Assembly: GCA_900556875.1 (NCBI GenBank)
Contig: USQQ01000029.1
Span: 1-6,761, forward strand
Direction: 5' to 3'
DNA: 6,761 nucleotides
Source of the DNA: an uncultured Collinsella sp.
Lineage (GTDB): Bacteria > Actinomycetota > Coriobacteriia > Coriobacteriales > Coriobacteriaceae
In this document: positions 1 through 6,515 of the stretch, in pieces
Layout of the letters: the number at the start of each line of letters is the position of its first letter
How positions within the stretch are numbered: position 1 is the stretch's first letter
Notes under the pieces: model-generated
Told to the model about the DNA's origin: nothing
What the model saw: the letters and a program-made list of their open reading frames with translations, nothing else
The model's database searches: none
Program-made: the position numbers and the translations under genes

Positions 1-42
1 TCCGCACATGTACGGATGAATGTGGGAGGTGTTCGGATAAAG

Positions 43-53
43 TTGATAATCAA
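43..53. promoter_or_regulatory. Perfect 11-base palindrome, possible operator
   Basis: TTGAT-A-ATCAA is a perfect inverted repeat lying about 25 bases upstream of the candidate promoter of the PTS IIA gene. Its position would suit a regulator binding site. Palindromes this short arise by chance, and I recognise no known operator in it. Confidence 0.25.
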
Positions 54-76
54 GGGTCAAGCGCGAACTTCCCTAA

Positions 77-106
77 TGGTCAAAAACGAGTGCCAAGTGG
101 TAAACT
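77..106 (+). promoter_or_regulatory. Candidate extended -10 promoter for the PTS IIA gene
   Basis: A -35-like TGGTCA (77-82) is followed after 18 bases by TAAACT (101-106), with a TG one base upstream (98-99) giving an extended -10. This predicts a start of transcription near 113 and a leader of about 35 bases before the ATG at 148. The -35 matches only four of six consensus bases, so the call rests mainly on the extended -10 and the sensible distance. Confidence 0.45.
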
Positions 107-137
107 GTTAAGGCTATTTTGGTCGATTGGTATGTCC

Positions 138-146
138 GAGGGGGAG
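138..146 (+). promoter_or_regulatory. Purine-rich ribosome binding site fixing the IIA start
   Basis: GAGGGGGAG sits just before the ATG at 148. It favours this start over the in-frame TTG at 127, which lies upstream of the site and has no binding site of its own. Confidence 0.75.
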
Positions 147-147
147 C

Positions 148-645
148 ATGTTCACTAAAGTCCTAAGGTCTTTTGGTATGCGTGGTCGAGTCCTTACGCT
201 GGATGCTCCCATCTCGGGCGACGTCATTCCGTTGTCCGAGGTAAACGACCAGACATTTGCCACCGGGCTTTTGGGCCAGGGCGTGGCGATTCAGCCTACC
301 GGCACGCGTGTGATTGCACCGGCTGATGCCAAGGTCGAGGCCATTTTTCCCACGGGACACGCTGTTGCGCTTAACACGGTCGATGGCTTGGACGTGCTCA
401 TCCACGTTGGTTTGGACACTGTTCAGCTTGAGGGCAAGCACTTTACCGTACATGCGCAAGTGGGTGACATCGTCCATAAGGGCGATGTGCTCATTGAGTT
501 CGATCGCGAGGCAATTGCTGCTGAGGGCTACGATGTGACGGTTCCCATCTTAGTGTGCAACTCCGTTGAGTTCTCGAGCATCAAGGGCTCCGTTGGCGTG
601 CATGTCGAAGAGATGGACCAGCTCATCGTTGCTCGCGAGCGCTAG
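148..645 (+). CDS. crr: PTS system glucose-type IIA component (Crr-like)
   Basis: This 165-residue protein is a stand-alone IIA-Glc domain, close to the usual length of about 160-170. In this family the phosphate passes from HPr to a histidine on IIA and then to the IIB domain of a sugar permease, all at the cytoplasmic face. The sequence shows the family's core features: the VIAPADAKV segment (55-63), the first active-site histidine in PTGHAV (His71), and the phosphorylated histidine in LIHVGLDTV (His86), matching His75 and His90 of the E. coli protein. A KGDVLIEFD segment follows near the C-terminal half. There is no membrane segment and no fused IIB or IIC domain, so the permease must be encoded elsewhere. 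The gene lies 272 bases before nagB on the same strand, which hints at an amino-sugar or glucose permease as partner. The symbol is by homology class; a ptsG- or nagE-type IIA paralogue cannot be excluded. Confidence 0.93.
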   Translation: MFTKVLRSFGMRGRVLTLDAPISGDVIPLSEVNDQTFATGLLGQGVAIQPTGTRVIAPADAKVEAIFPTGHAVALNTVDGLDVLIHVGLDTVQLEGKHFTVHAQVGDIVHKGDVLIEFDREAIAAEGYDVTVPILVCNSVEFSSIKGSVGVHVEEMDQLIVARER

Positions 646-685
646 CAAGTGCACGTGGCCATTAGCCTACAATTCAAACACGTTT

Positions 686-719
686 ACGGAGGGCGCACTT
701 GAAAGAGGACGCCCTCCGT
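686..719 (+). other. Perfect 10-bp hairpin after the IIA gene
   Basis: ACGGAGGGCG (686-695) pairs perfectly with CGCCCTCCGT (710-719) around a 14-base loop. It lies 40 bases after the IIA stop codon, where a terminator would be expected. No run of T follows on the + strand and no run of A precedes it, so it is not a standard intrinsic terminator. It may instead be the first stem of a folded leader. Confidence 0.55.
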
Positions 720-905
720 GGCAAGATGGGGTTTGTCCGAAGCTAAAAGGCTTCGGGTCACCGTGGACGGGCAGGGGCCTCGACGCGGCTAGACACGAGA
801 CACATACATTACGCGACCTCGCCCTGGTGGCCGCACACGTTGGTTGCGGCCGACGCGGGCCGCGGGCAAGTGCTTGTAAGGGGAGCCTTGCCTCTCTTGT
901 ACGAG

Positions 906-911
906 AAAGGA
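906..911 (+). promoter_or_regulatory. Ribosome binding site fixing the nagB start
   Basis: AAAGGA lies six bases before the ATG at 918. It supports this start over the in-frame TTG at 840, which would add 26 residues with no family counterpart and would run through the hairpins at 829-892. Confidence 0.75.
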
Positions 912-917
912 CGCGTA

Positions 918-1646
918 ATGAAGATCATTAAAGCTAAAGACTACGAGGATATGAGCCGCAAGGCCGCCAATATTATCTCGGCGCAGGTTATCCTCAAGCC
1001 CGACTGTGTGCTGGGCCTTGCCACTGGCTCCACCCCGATCGGTGCCTACAAGCAGCTCGCTGCTTGGTACGAGAAGGGCGACGTCGACTTTGCCGAGGTC
1101 AGCACCTACAACCTGGACGAGTATCGCGGCCTTTCGCACGACGATCCCCAGAGCTATCACTACTTTATGCGTGAGAACTTCTTCGATCACATCAACATCG
1201 ACCTGAACAACACGCATGTGCCCGACGGTTCCAACCCCGACGCCGCCGCTGCCTGCTCTGAGTACGACAAGATCGTCGCCGCCGCCGGTTACCCGGATCT
1301 GCAGCTGCTCGGCATTGGCAACAACGGCCACATCGGCTTCAACGAGCCCGATGACCACTTCTCCAAGGGCACGCACTGCGTCGACCTCACCGAGAGCACC
1401 ATTCAGGCCAACAGCCGCCTGTTCGACAGCATCGACGACGTTCCCCGTCAGGCCTACACCATGGGTACCCAGACCATCATGTATGCCCGCATGATCTTGG
1501 TCGTCGCCAACGGCGAGGCCAAGGCTCAGGCCGTGCATGACATGTGCTATGGTCCGGTTACGCCCGCGTGCCCGGCTTCGATCCTGCAGCTGCACACCAA
1601 CTGCGTTGTCGTTGCCGACGAGGCCGCCCTTTCGCTCTGCGAGTAG
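918..1646 (+). CDS. nagB: Glucosamine-6-phosphate deaminase (NagB)
   Basis: NagB converts glucosamine-6-phosphate to fructose-6-phosphate and ammonia in the cytoplasm, the last step that brings N-acetylglucosamine, glucosamine or sialic-acid carbon into glycolysis. The 242-residue length equals that of the Bacillus subtilis enzyme and is shorter than the 266-residue E. coli form, which carries an allosteric extension. Visible motifs are the phosphate-binding LATGSTP loop (34-40), YNLDEYRGL (64-72) with the catalytic aspartate Asp67, and GIGNNGHIGFNEP (132-144) with His138 and Glu143 of the ring-opening step. The E. coli enzyme has Asp where this protein has Asn136; Asn is common in Gram-positive members. 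The gene stands alone with its own terminator downstream, and no nagA is present in the window. Amino-sugar control is expected from the family, but no operator can be assigned; the folded region upstream is a candidate control element. Confidence 0.97.
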   Translation: MKIIKAKDYEDMSRKAANIISAQVILKPDCVLGLATGSTPIGAYKQLAAWYEKGDVDFAEVSTYNLDEYRGLSHDDPQSYHYFMRENFFDHINIDLNNTHVPDGSNPDAAAACSEYDKIVAAAGYPDLQLLGIGNNGHIGFNEPDDHFSKGTHCVDLTESTIQANSRLFDSIDDVPRQAYTMGTQTIMYARMILVVANGEAKAQAVHDMCYGPVTPACPASILQLHTNCVVVADEAALSLCE

Positions 1647-1678
1647 CGCGAATCCTGCATCTCGACATAGCCTTGCCT

Positions 1679-1706
1679 AAGGCCTCCGCTTTGCGGGGGC
1701 CTTTTT
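1679..1706 (+). terminator. Intrinsic terminator of nagB
   Basis: An 11-bp stem (1679-1689 with 1693-1703, one G-T pair) closes a TTT loop and runs into TTTTT at 1702-1706. It begins 32 bases after the nagB stop codon. This is a textbook + strand terminator and separates nagB from the regulator gene. Confidence 0.93.
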
Positions 1707-1774
1707 GCTATCCCTTTCCGCCCGCTTGACCAAAATCTTGTCGCAAGCTTGACGAATGCCGGATGCCCAACAGC

Positions 1775-1803
1775 TTGATTCATTCCATACCAGATTCTAT
1801 GCA
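1775..1803 (+). promoter_or_regulatory. Candidate sigma-70-type promoter, far upstream of the regulator
   Basis: TTGATT (1775-1780) and TATGCA (1798-1803) are 17 bases apart, the ideal spacing, with four matches each to the consensus boxes. A start near 1810 would leave a leader of about 285 bases before the ATG at 2094. No box pair of similar quality was found closer to the gene, but the match is modest and could be chance. Confidence 0.35.
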
Positions 1804-1862
1804 AAAATGCCACTAAAAGGTCGTAGACGGTAGCGGGTGCTAGGCGAGTTGAATGACATGGC

Positions 1863-1875
1863 TGAACCTTGTTCA
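1863..1875. promoter_or_regulatory. TGAAC-N3-GTTCA palindrome, possible operator
   Basis: TGAAC (1863-1867) and GTTCA (1871-1875) form a perfect inverted repeat around CTT. It resembles a Gram-positive LexA box in its half-sites, but the spacer is three bases and not four, so that identity is not supported. It could be a site for another dimeric regulator. Confidence 0.25.
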
Positions 1876-1934
1876 TCTGCGTTACACTGCCGCTTAGATG
1901 GGACAAGCTGACAAGCCATTTACCTGCTTAAAGA

Positions 1935-1964
1935 CCGATTAGTCGGGGGATTAATAACAATCGG
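1935..1964. repeat. Alternative inverted repeats upstream of the regulator
   Basis: CCGATT (1935-1940) can pair with AATCGG (1959-1964). The first arm can instead form a tight CCGA/TCGG hairpin (1935-1938 with 1943-1946). Mutually exclusive pairings like this can act as a switch in RNA, but they are short and AT-containing. Confidence 0.25.
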
Positions 1965-2044
1965 CCCTCGCTGTACAAAAGCTTGCCGCTTGCGTACCAA
2001 AAGACAACCTAGAACACAAGGTCGCTCTATTCATGGCGCGGCTT

Positions 2045-2073
2045 GTATGGTCTTGCGGTTACAGTGTCCATAC
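2045..2073. repeat. GTATGG-N17-CCATAC inverted repeat next to the regulator start
   Basis: Six-base arms (2045-2050 and 2068-2073) flank 17 bases and end ten bases before the GAGGAG ribosome binding site (2083-2088). The place suits an operator or an RNA stem that affects translation, for instance in autoregulation. No direct evidence favours either. Confidence 0.3.
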
Positions 2074-2093
2074 GGTCGAGTTGAGGAGCGGGC

Positions 2094-5093
2094 ATGGTAA
2101 ACGATTTGAGCAGTATAGACGACCTCGAGCTGATGCCGCTGGGCGGTGGCTATATGGTGCGACGCGAACGCTTGATGGATGAGCTTCTCGCCAAGGGCCG
2201 AAAGGCCGGCATCGTGGTTCTTTATGCGCCCGACGGGTTTGGGAAGACCTCGGTGCTGCTGCAGTACACCCATGAGGTTAAATGCGACCCGACGCGAGGC
2301 CCCGTGCGGATTATCGAGGCCGATCGCGCCATTGGGCGCGAGGTGTTTATGCAGCTCGAGGTGGTTACCGAAGAACTCAAAGACAAACCGCACTCCCTTA
2401 TCGCGATTGATAATGTGCCAAACCTCGATCAGCACGATACCGAAGACCTCATCGACAGGATTCGCGGCCTGCGCGCCATGGGGGTAGGGGTCTTTATCTC
2501 CTGCCGTCCTTCAAATCGTCAGCTGATTCATGGGCTGGGCGATTCGGTTAAGATCAATGCGCAGATGCTCAAGGTGCATGCCTATGAGTATTCGGCGTGG
2601 GCATCGGCGTTTTCGATCAGCACATCGCTCGACTTTTATCAGCTCACGCAGGGCGTGCCCGAGCTCGTTTCGGCATTGCAGACGGGTCTGTATGGCCAAG
2701 GCGACGTAGCCGGTCTGCTCGAAAACGAGATTGTCAACGTATATGGCGCGGCACTTGTCGATCTGGCTTCGCTCGACAATAATGCACTGTTTTGCGTGGC
2801 ATGTCTCATGATTTTGATGGGCGAGGGCAATATCGCAGAACTCGAGGCTTGCGGGGTGAGGCTGTCGATGGTCGACCAGTCCTACTTTGTACGCGACTAC
2901 CCGATCTTTGGCTTGGATCCCGCCGAGCGGAGTTTTACGTGTCTGGGCACGGAGGATAACGGACGCTTGCGTTTGCGTAAGTTGGTGGCCGAGGTTCGCC
3001 CCGAACTTGTTCCGAGGGCGGCCCGGATTTTGCTTAAGGCGGGTAGATGCGATGCGGCGATGGGCCTGGCGGACGCCTTTTTGGACCGTGAAGCGGTCCT
3101 TGAACTTGCTGGGCAGTATGGGGTCGATCTGGCTCTGACGGGGCACGGGGCCGATATCTGCCGAGCAGCGCTGGGCACGATCGATGCCGACGATCCGGCT
3201 CCAGAGCCAACGCCTGCCGAGGCGCTTGGCGTATATCTGGCAGCGGTCAGCGTGTCCAATACAAAGCTCGCTCGCTATATGGCATCGGTTATCGAGCGCG
3301 GGGGCGAACGGGCGGCCTGCGAAATAGACCCTGTTTCATGGAGGGTGGCCCAGACACTGACGGCTGTTTGCTATGGGGACAACGGGCTTGGGCTTCCTAC
3401 GAACCTGGCCGTGCCAGAAATCGAGACATCCCATACCGCACTCGATATGTTGTCTGCGCATATCGAGGTCAAGCGCTGCCTGACCGAGCGGGGAGATGAC
3501 GGCGGCGTTCTACAGCAGCTCAAAACGAGCAAGGCCTACGACTGCGAGCTCGACATCGCGGGGATTGTTATACGGGCCGATAGCATGCTGGTGGAGCTCT
3601 TTGACGGGTCGTTTGCGGGAACCGACGAGCGCGACGACGAGATGGCGGTGGTGCGGGAGGCGCTCGACGTACGTGGGCTTAAGGCGATGGCTATCTGGGT
3701 GCGCATGGTGTTGGCGGCACGGCGGCTCCTTTCCGGCCTGCCGGTAACCGACGACGCGGCGTTCAACGAGCTCGATCGTTTTGCCGTGCGCATGCGCGAC
3801 AACCAGATTCAGCTGTTTGGCCTGTTGCTAGAAGGCTGGCAGTCGCTGGCAGAGGGACGGCCGGTTAATGCAAAGTTCCGTGCGGTCCAAGTACTCAAAC
3901 TTGCCGAGGAGTCGATTGCGTACATGCGCGATAACGCATTGCTGTTGGAGCGCGCGGCGTATCTGCGTAACACCTCGATGGTTTCGGTGCGCGAGGAAGC
4001 GGAGCTACTCGATATAAGCCAGACGCAGGTTGGTGGAGCGGAGGCCTGGATGGTGGCGCTGCATTTGGCCTGTGCGGGCCGAGACAGCGATCTTGCGGCC
4101 TGGATGTCCATGAATCGTGCGGGGATTCTGGAGCCATCGTATCGGCTCTTTGCGCGCCTTGCCATGCATTGTCTGGGCGAGCCGGCGACCAGGATTCGCA
4201 AGAAGCTTCCCGTGCGCGAGCTGTCGCGGTACTCGCTGCGCGACGATTTGGAAGGGGAAGGCGAGCGCCTGTTCCAGGCCGGCGAGGTTGAAGCCGTTGA
4301 TACCATCGACCATATCGAGATTCGCATGTTTGGTGCGTTTCGCGCCGAGCGCGACGGGTTTCCCATCACGGACAAAATGTGGCGCCGCAAGAAGGCGGCG
4401 ACACTTGCCGAGCGGCTTGCGCTGGGCATGGATGCACTCGTCGATCGCGAGACGCTGGCCATGGAGCTGTGGCCCCATGCCGAGTTCAATAGCGCCCGCA
4501 ACAACCTGTACTCGACGATATCGCGCTTGCGGTCGGCTTTGGGACCGACGCCGGATGGCAAGTCGTGTGTGCTCATCCAAAATGAATGCATCGGACTCAA
4601 CGGCGACTACGTCAAGACCGATGTGCGGCTGTTTGACCAGATAAGCCGCGAGGTTTTGGGAAATCGCACGGGTGCGCACGGGCCCCATTTAGTTGAGCTG
4701 TGCCTTAAGATTGAGCAGCTTTATGCCGGACCGCTGTATGTTCCCAATGGCTGTAATCCCATCTACTTTTTGCGTATGCGACGCATTATGCAGTCAAAGT
4801 TCATCGATTGCATGATTAAGGGAGCAAATGCCGCTCTAGAAGAAAACGACCTGCAGTCGGCGATTTGGCTGGCGGAGTCGGGGCTTCGACAGGAAACGGC
4901 GCGTGAGGATATGGTGCGCTGCGCCATGCGCGTCTACAGTGCGGCGGGGCGGCGGCGCGATATCGTCGAGCTATACAGCGGGCATATGCACCATCTGAGG
5001 GAGCAGGTCAATGGCGTGCCCGAGCCCGAGACGCGGCGTCTATACGAGCGCTTGGTGGAGGGGCGGCTCAATCGCGTGCTGGTCGAGCGATAA
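2094..5093 (+). CDS. MalT-like STAND ATPase regulator with C-terminal SARP (winged helix plus BTAD) module
   Basis: This 999-residue protein is a very large signal-dependent transcription regulator. The N-terminus resembles the ATPase of MalT-type STAND proteins: a Walker A loop APDGFGKT (45-52), a Walker B strand LIAIDN (102-107), and a VFISCRPSN segment like the sensor strand of MalT (around 134-142). The middle (about 200-735) is long and helix-rich, as expected for a TPR-like sensor arm, but individual repeats are not clear. The C-terminus holds an OmpR-like winged helix (about 740-835), with the conserved ELWP stretch and a helix from Asn799 ending in SRLRSALG, then a BTAD domain (about 843-990). 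Family knowledge predicts that a ligand drives ATP-dependent assembly and promoter activation. The start is supported by GAGGAG five bases before the ATG. There is no signal peptide or membrane segment. It stands alone between a + strand terminator and convergent genes; its ligand and targets are unknown. Confidence 0.88.
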   Translation: MVNDLSSIDDLELMPLGGGYMVRRERLMDELLAKGRKAGIVVLYAPDGFGKTSVLLQYTHEVKCDPTRGPVRIIEADRAIGREVFMQLEVVTEELKDKPHSLIAIDNVPNLDQHDTEDLIDRIRGLRAMGVGVFISCRPSNRQLIHGLGDSVKINAQMLKVHAYEYSAWASAFSISTSLDFYQLTQGVPELVSALQTGLYGQGDVAGLLENEIVNVYGAALVDLASLDNNALFCVACLMILMGEGNIAELEACGVRLSMVDQSYFVRDYPIFGLDPAERSFTCLGTEDNGRLRLRKLVAEVRPELVPRAARILLKAGRCDAAMGLADAFLDREAVLELAGQYGVDLALTGHGADICRAALGTIDADDPAPEPTPAEALGVYLAAVSVSNTKLARYMASVIERGGERAACEIDPVSWRVAQTLTAVCYGDNGLGLPTNLAVPEIETSHTALDMLSAHIEVKRCLTERGDDGGVLQQLKTSKAYDCELDIAGIVIRADSMLVELFDGSFAGTDERDDEMAVVREALDVRGLKAMAIWVRMVLAARRLLSGLPVTDDAAFNELDRFAVRMRDNQIQLFGLLLEGWQSLAEGRPVNAKFRAVQVLKLAEESIAYMRDNALLLERAAYLRNTSMVSVREEAELLDISQTQVGGAEAWMVALHLACAGRDSDLAAWMSMNRAGILEPSYRLFARLAMHCLGEPATRIRKKLPVRELSRYSLRDDLEGEGERLFQAGEVEAVDTIDHIEIRMFGAFRAERDGFPITDKMWRRKKAATLAERLALGMDALVDRETLAMELWPHAEFNSARNNLYSTISRLRSALGPTPDGKSCVLIQNECIGLNGDYVKTDVRLFDQISREVLGNRTGAHGPHLVELCLKIEQLYAGPLYVPNGCNPIYFLRMRRIMQSKFIDCMIKGANAALEENDLQSAIWLAESGLRQETAREDMVRCAMRVYSAAGRRRDIVELYSGHMHHLREQVNGVPEPETRRLYERLVEGRLNRVLVER

Positions 5094-5125
5094 AAAACGG
5101 GCGCCCGAAGTACTTGGGCACCCGT
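5092..5125 (-). terminator. Intrinsic terminator of yhbY, overlapping the regulator stop codon
   Basis: ACGGG-C-GCCC (5097-5106) pairs with GGGC-A-CCCGT (5116-5125) with one mismatch, around a nine-base loop. On the - strand the stem runs into TTTTTT (5097-5092). It therefore ends transcription coming from yhbY, 37 bases after that gene's stop. Part of the T-run is the TAA stop codon of the convergent regulator. No T-run follows on the + strand, so the regulator's own terminator is unclear, although the stem may help. Confidence 0.85.
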
Positions 5126-5162
5126 AAGCTTGCTATGTGTTGGCTCGCCGGATCATTGGCTC

Positions 5163-5462
5163 TTAGACGAGCTTGATCTTCTCGATATCCTTGCGCGAGG
5201 ACTCGCGATACAGCGAGAACTTGCGGCCGATGACCTGGACGACCTCGGCGTGGCAGCGCTCGGCGAGCTCTTCGGCGGCCTCGCGGGCGGAAAGACTGGA
5301 GCCATCGAGCACGGAGCACTTAACGAGCTCGTGCTTCTCCAGGTAGGCGACCGTCTGCTCGACGGTGCCCTCGTTGACATCGGACTTACCGATGATGATG
5401 GCGGGGTTGAGGTGATGGGCCATGCTGCGAAGCTGCTTGACCTGGGCTCCTGTCAGTGCCAT
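5163..5462 (-). CDS. yhbY: YhbY/CRM-domain RNA-binding protein
   Basis: The 99-residue protein is a single CRM (CRS1-YhbY) domain, the normal size for YhbY of E. coli or YqeI of B. subtilis (about 97 residues). These small proteins associate with pre-50S ribosomal particles and are thought to aid ribosome assembly. Family features seen are the opening LTGAQVKQLRSMAHHLNP (3-20), HELVKCSVL (residues 44-52) and the late QVIGRKFSLYRES segment (76-88). The usual GxxG loop, GSNG in E. coli and GKGG in B. subtilis, reads GKSD here (25-28), so the second glycine is lost. The ribosome binding site before the ATG is weak. It lies 158 bases downstream of the methyltransferase on the same strand, and cotranscription is possible since no terminator with a T-run was seen between them. 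Confidence 0.92.
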   Translation of the reverse strand: MALTGAQVKQLRSMAHHLNPAIIIGKSDVNEGTVEQTVAYLEKHELVKCSVLDGSSLSAREAAEELAERCHAEVVQVIGRKFSLYRESSRKDIEKIKLV

Positions 5463-5488
5463 GGGTTCTCGCTTTCTATGTATGGGGC

Positions 5489-5503
5489 GCCCCGCGACGG
5501 GGC
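5489..5503 (-). other. GC-rich hairpin upstream of yhbY
   Basis: GCCCCG (5489-5494) and CGGGGC (5498-5503) pair around CGA, 27 bases before the yhbY start. The overlapping palindrome GGGGCGCCCC (5484-5493) could form a competing pairing. No T-run follows on the - strand, so it is not an intrinsic terminator. It could be a leader stem that affects yhbY expression. The rest of the gap 5463-5620 shows no convincing promoter. Confidence 0.45.
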
Positions 5504-5620
5504 CTTAATCTACGTGAGCTGTCCCACGATAGCGCAGGAACGGCGCGGTGTGGAGTGCGTTTGCCCAGTTCAAAAAGAATGCGGATGCCGAGTGAGTGGG
5601 CGGCGTGGGCTGCGAACAGG

Positions 5621-6508
5621 CTATGAGCTGGGCGCAGAGACTGGATCCCATGCAATAAATGCCCAACGGACCTTGCGGACGTGGTCGAGCATGTAGCGTC
5701 CCTGCGGCACACCCTTGGAGCCCGGCTCACCGGCATGGGGATTCTCGATCATGTGTTGGGCGATGTAGTCGCGCAGACGGTCGACCTTATCCTCGTTGCC
5801 ATGCTCAAGCATGCGGGAAAAGTCCGCCACGCCCGCTTCAAGGCTGTCGAAGGTATCGCGACGCGGCGATTCAAAGTACGTGACCTGCGGCAGGGCACCC
5901 ATCTGAATGAGGATGTTGAAGGCGTACACAAAGCCATTACTGCAGGTAACCGAGGCGCCGATAGCGTTCATCAAGTGCAGATCATAGCGCGGGCTGGAGT
6001 TGGCGACCATCGTGACAGCACAACGACGACGAGCCGTACGGTCGAGCTTGGCAAGCGCACCTTTTAGATCGGTCGTCGTAACCGACCGACTGGCAAAGGC
6101 AACATCCACCGCTTTCGCGACCGGTCCAACCAAATCCCAATCATCATCCCAAGCAAGCTCAAGCGGCGTAATGCGATCCTCGAGCCCATAGTACTCAATA
6201 CCAGCATCAAGCGTGCCCAACATGGCAGGGGAAAAATCAGCTGCAATCACGGGATGCCCGTCTTGCGCAAGCGGAATAGCAATCGACCCAGCTCCACACC
6301 CCATATCGAGCACCGACTCGCCGGGCTCAAGTGCCAACAGCTTTATAAAATCCCGAGCATAAGGGGCAGTCTCAAGAGGTCGAAAATGTCGAGCTCGCTT
6401 ATCCCATTCAAAAGAATCATCAGCCCGATGCCGAGCGGCCTGCAGACGCATCCATTCGCCATTCCAATCCGCAGCAAGCAGCTCAGAACGAATCTCCCCA
6501 TCAACCAC
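5621..6508 (-). CDS. Class I SAM-dependent methyltransferase, substrate unknown
   Basis: This 295-residue protein has a Rossmann-type SAM-binding core. Motif I is VLDMGCGAGS (66-75), followed by the acidic residue of the second strand in AADFSPAML (Asp91 in 89-97), which normally binds the ribose hydroxyls of SAM, and a VDVAFASRSV stretch in the place of motif IV. An N-terminal helical segment contains WDKRARHF (35-42), which precedes the core in many small-molecule methyltransferases. About 130 residues after the core have no clear motif and probably form the substrate lid. The start is GTG, supported by a strong GAGGAGG seven bases upstream. No transmembrane segment is evident. The neighbours do not reveal the substrate; yhbY downstream suggests no specific link. 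A methyltransferase acting on small molecules, a cofactor, or a protein is possible. Confidence 0.85.
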   Translation of the reverse strand: MVDGEIRSELLAADWNGEWMRLQAARHRADDSFEWDKRARHFRPLETAPYARDFIKLLALEPGESVLDMGCGAGSIAIPLAQDGHPVIAADFSPAMLGTLDAGIEYYGLEDRITPLELAWDDDWDLVGPVAKAVDVAFASRSVTTTDLKGALAKLDRTARRRCAVTMVANSSPRYDLHLMNAIGASVTCSNGFVYAFNILIQMGALPQVTYFESPRRDTFDSLEAGVADFSRMLEHGNEDKVDRLRDYIAQHMIENPHAGEPGSKGVPQGRYMLDHVRKVRWAFIAWDPVSAPSS

Positions 6509-6515
6509 GGGCCAA

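Larger units (their letters stand above)
646..917 (+). other. Hairpin-rich gap before nagB, candidate structured leader
   Basis: This 272-base stretch carries no credible gene but has many inverted repeats: 686-695 with 710-719 (10 bp), 737-743 with 750-756 (7 bp), 829-835 with 845-851 (7 bp, GGCCGCA/TGCGGCC), and 865-870 with 887-892 (6 bp, GGCAAG/CTTGCC). A possible -10 box, TACAAT at 668-673, would start a transcript just before the first hairpin, but no good -35 precedes it. The arrangement could be a long folded 5' leader of nagB, or a terminator-like hairpin for the IIA gene followed by a nagB promoter that I could not find. I compared it by eye with the conserved motifs of common riboswitches, including the glmS ribozyme, and saw no match. 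Confidence 0.4.
1707..2093 (+). promoter_or_regulatory. Long upstream control region of the large regulator
   Basis: This 387-base gap has no credible gene on either strand. It is less GC-rich than its neighbours and holds several inverted repeats, listed separately. A leader or promoter region this long suggests that the regulator is itself controlled. No known riboswitch motif was recognised. Confidence 0.5.

Noticed and set aside
127..147. TTG start extending the IIA protein by seven residues
   Set aside because: The strong ribosome binding site at 138-146 lies after that codon and serves the ATG at 148, which also gives the normal family length.
840..917. TTG start extending NagB by 26 residues
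   Set aside because: The extra residues have no family counterpart and cross the hairpins of the upstream region. The ATG at 918 has a well-spaced AAAGGA and gives the usual 242 residues.
789..1595. 268-residue open frame on the - strand over nagB
   Set aside because: It is antisense to a clearly recognised enzyme, shows no family motif, and is explained by the codon bias of nagB.
1863..1875. LexA (SOS) box
   Set aside because: The half-sites GAAC and GTTC are separated by five bases (cct-tg region gives TGAAC-N3-GTTCA counted with outer bases) in a pattern I could not match with the N4 spacing of the Gram-positive box, and the neighbouring gene is not a DNA repair gene.
3809..4688. Long open frames on the - strand inside the regulator gene
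   Set aside because: They mirror the GC-rich codons of the regulator, are rich in Ser/Arg/Pro, and have no recognisable domain.
5130..5696. 188-residue + strand open frame over yhbY
   Set aside because: It is the complement of the yhbY coding sequence and its flank. The - strand product is a recognisable CRM protein.
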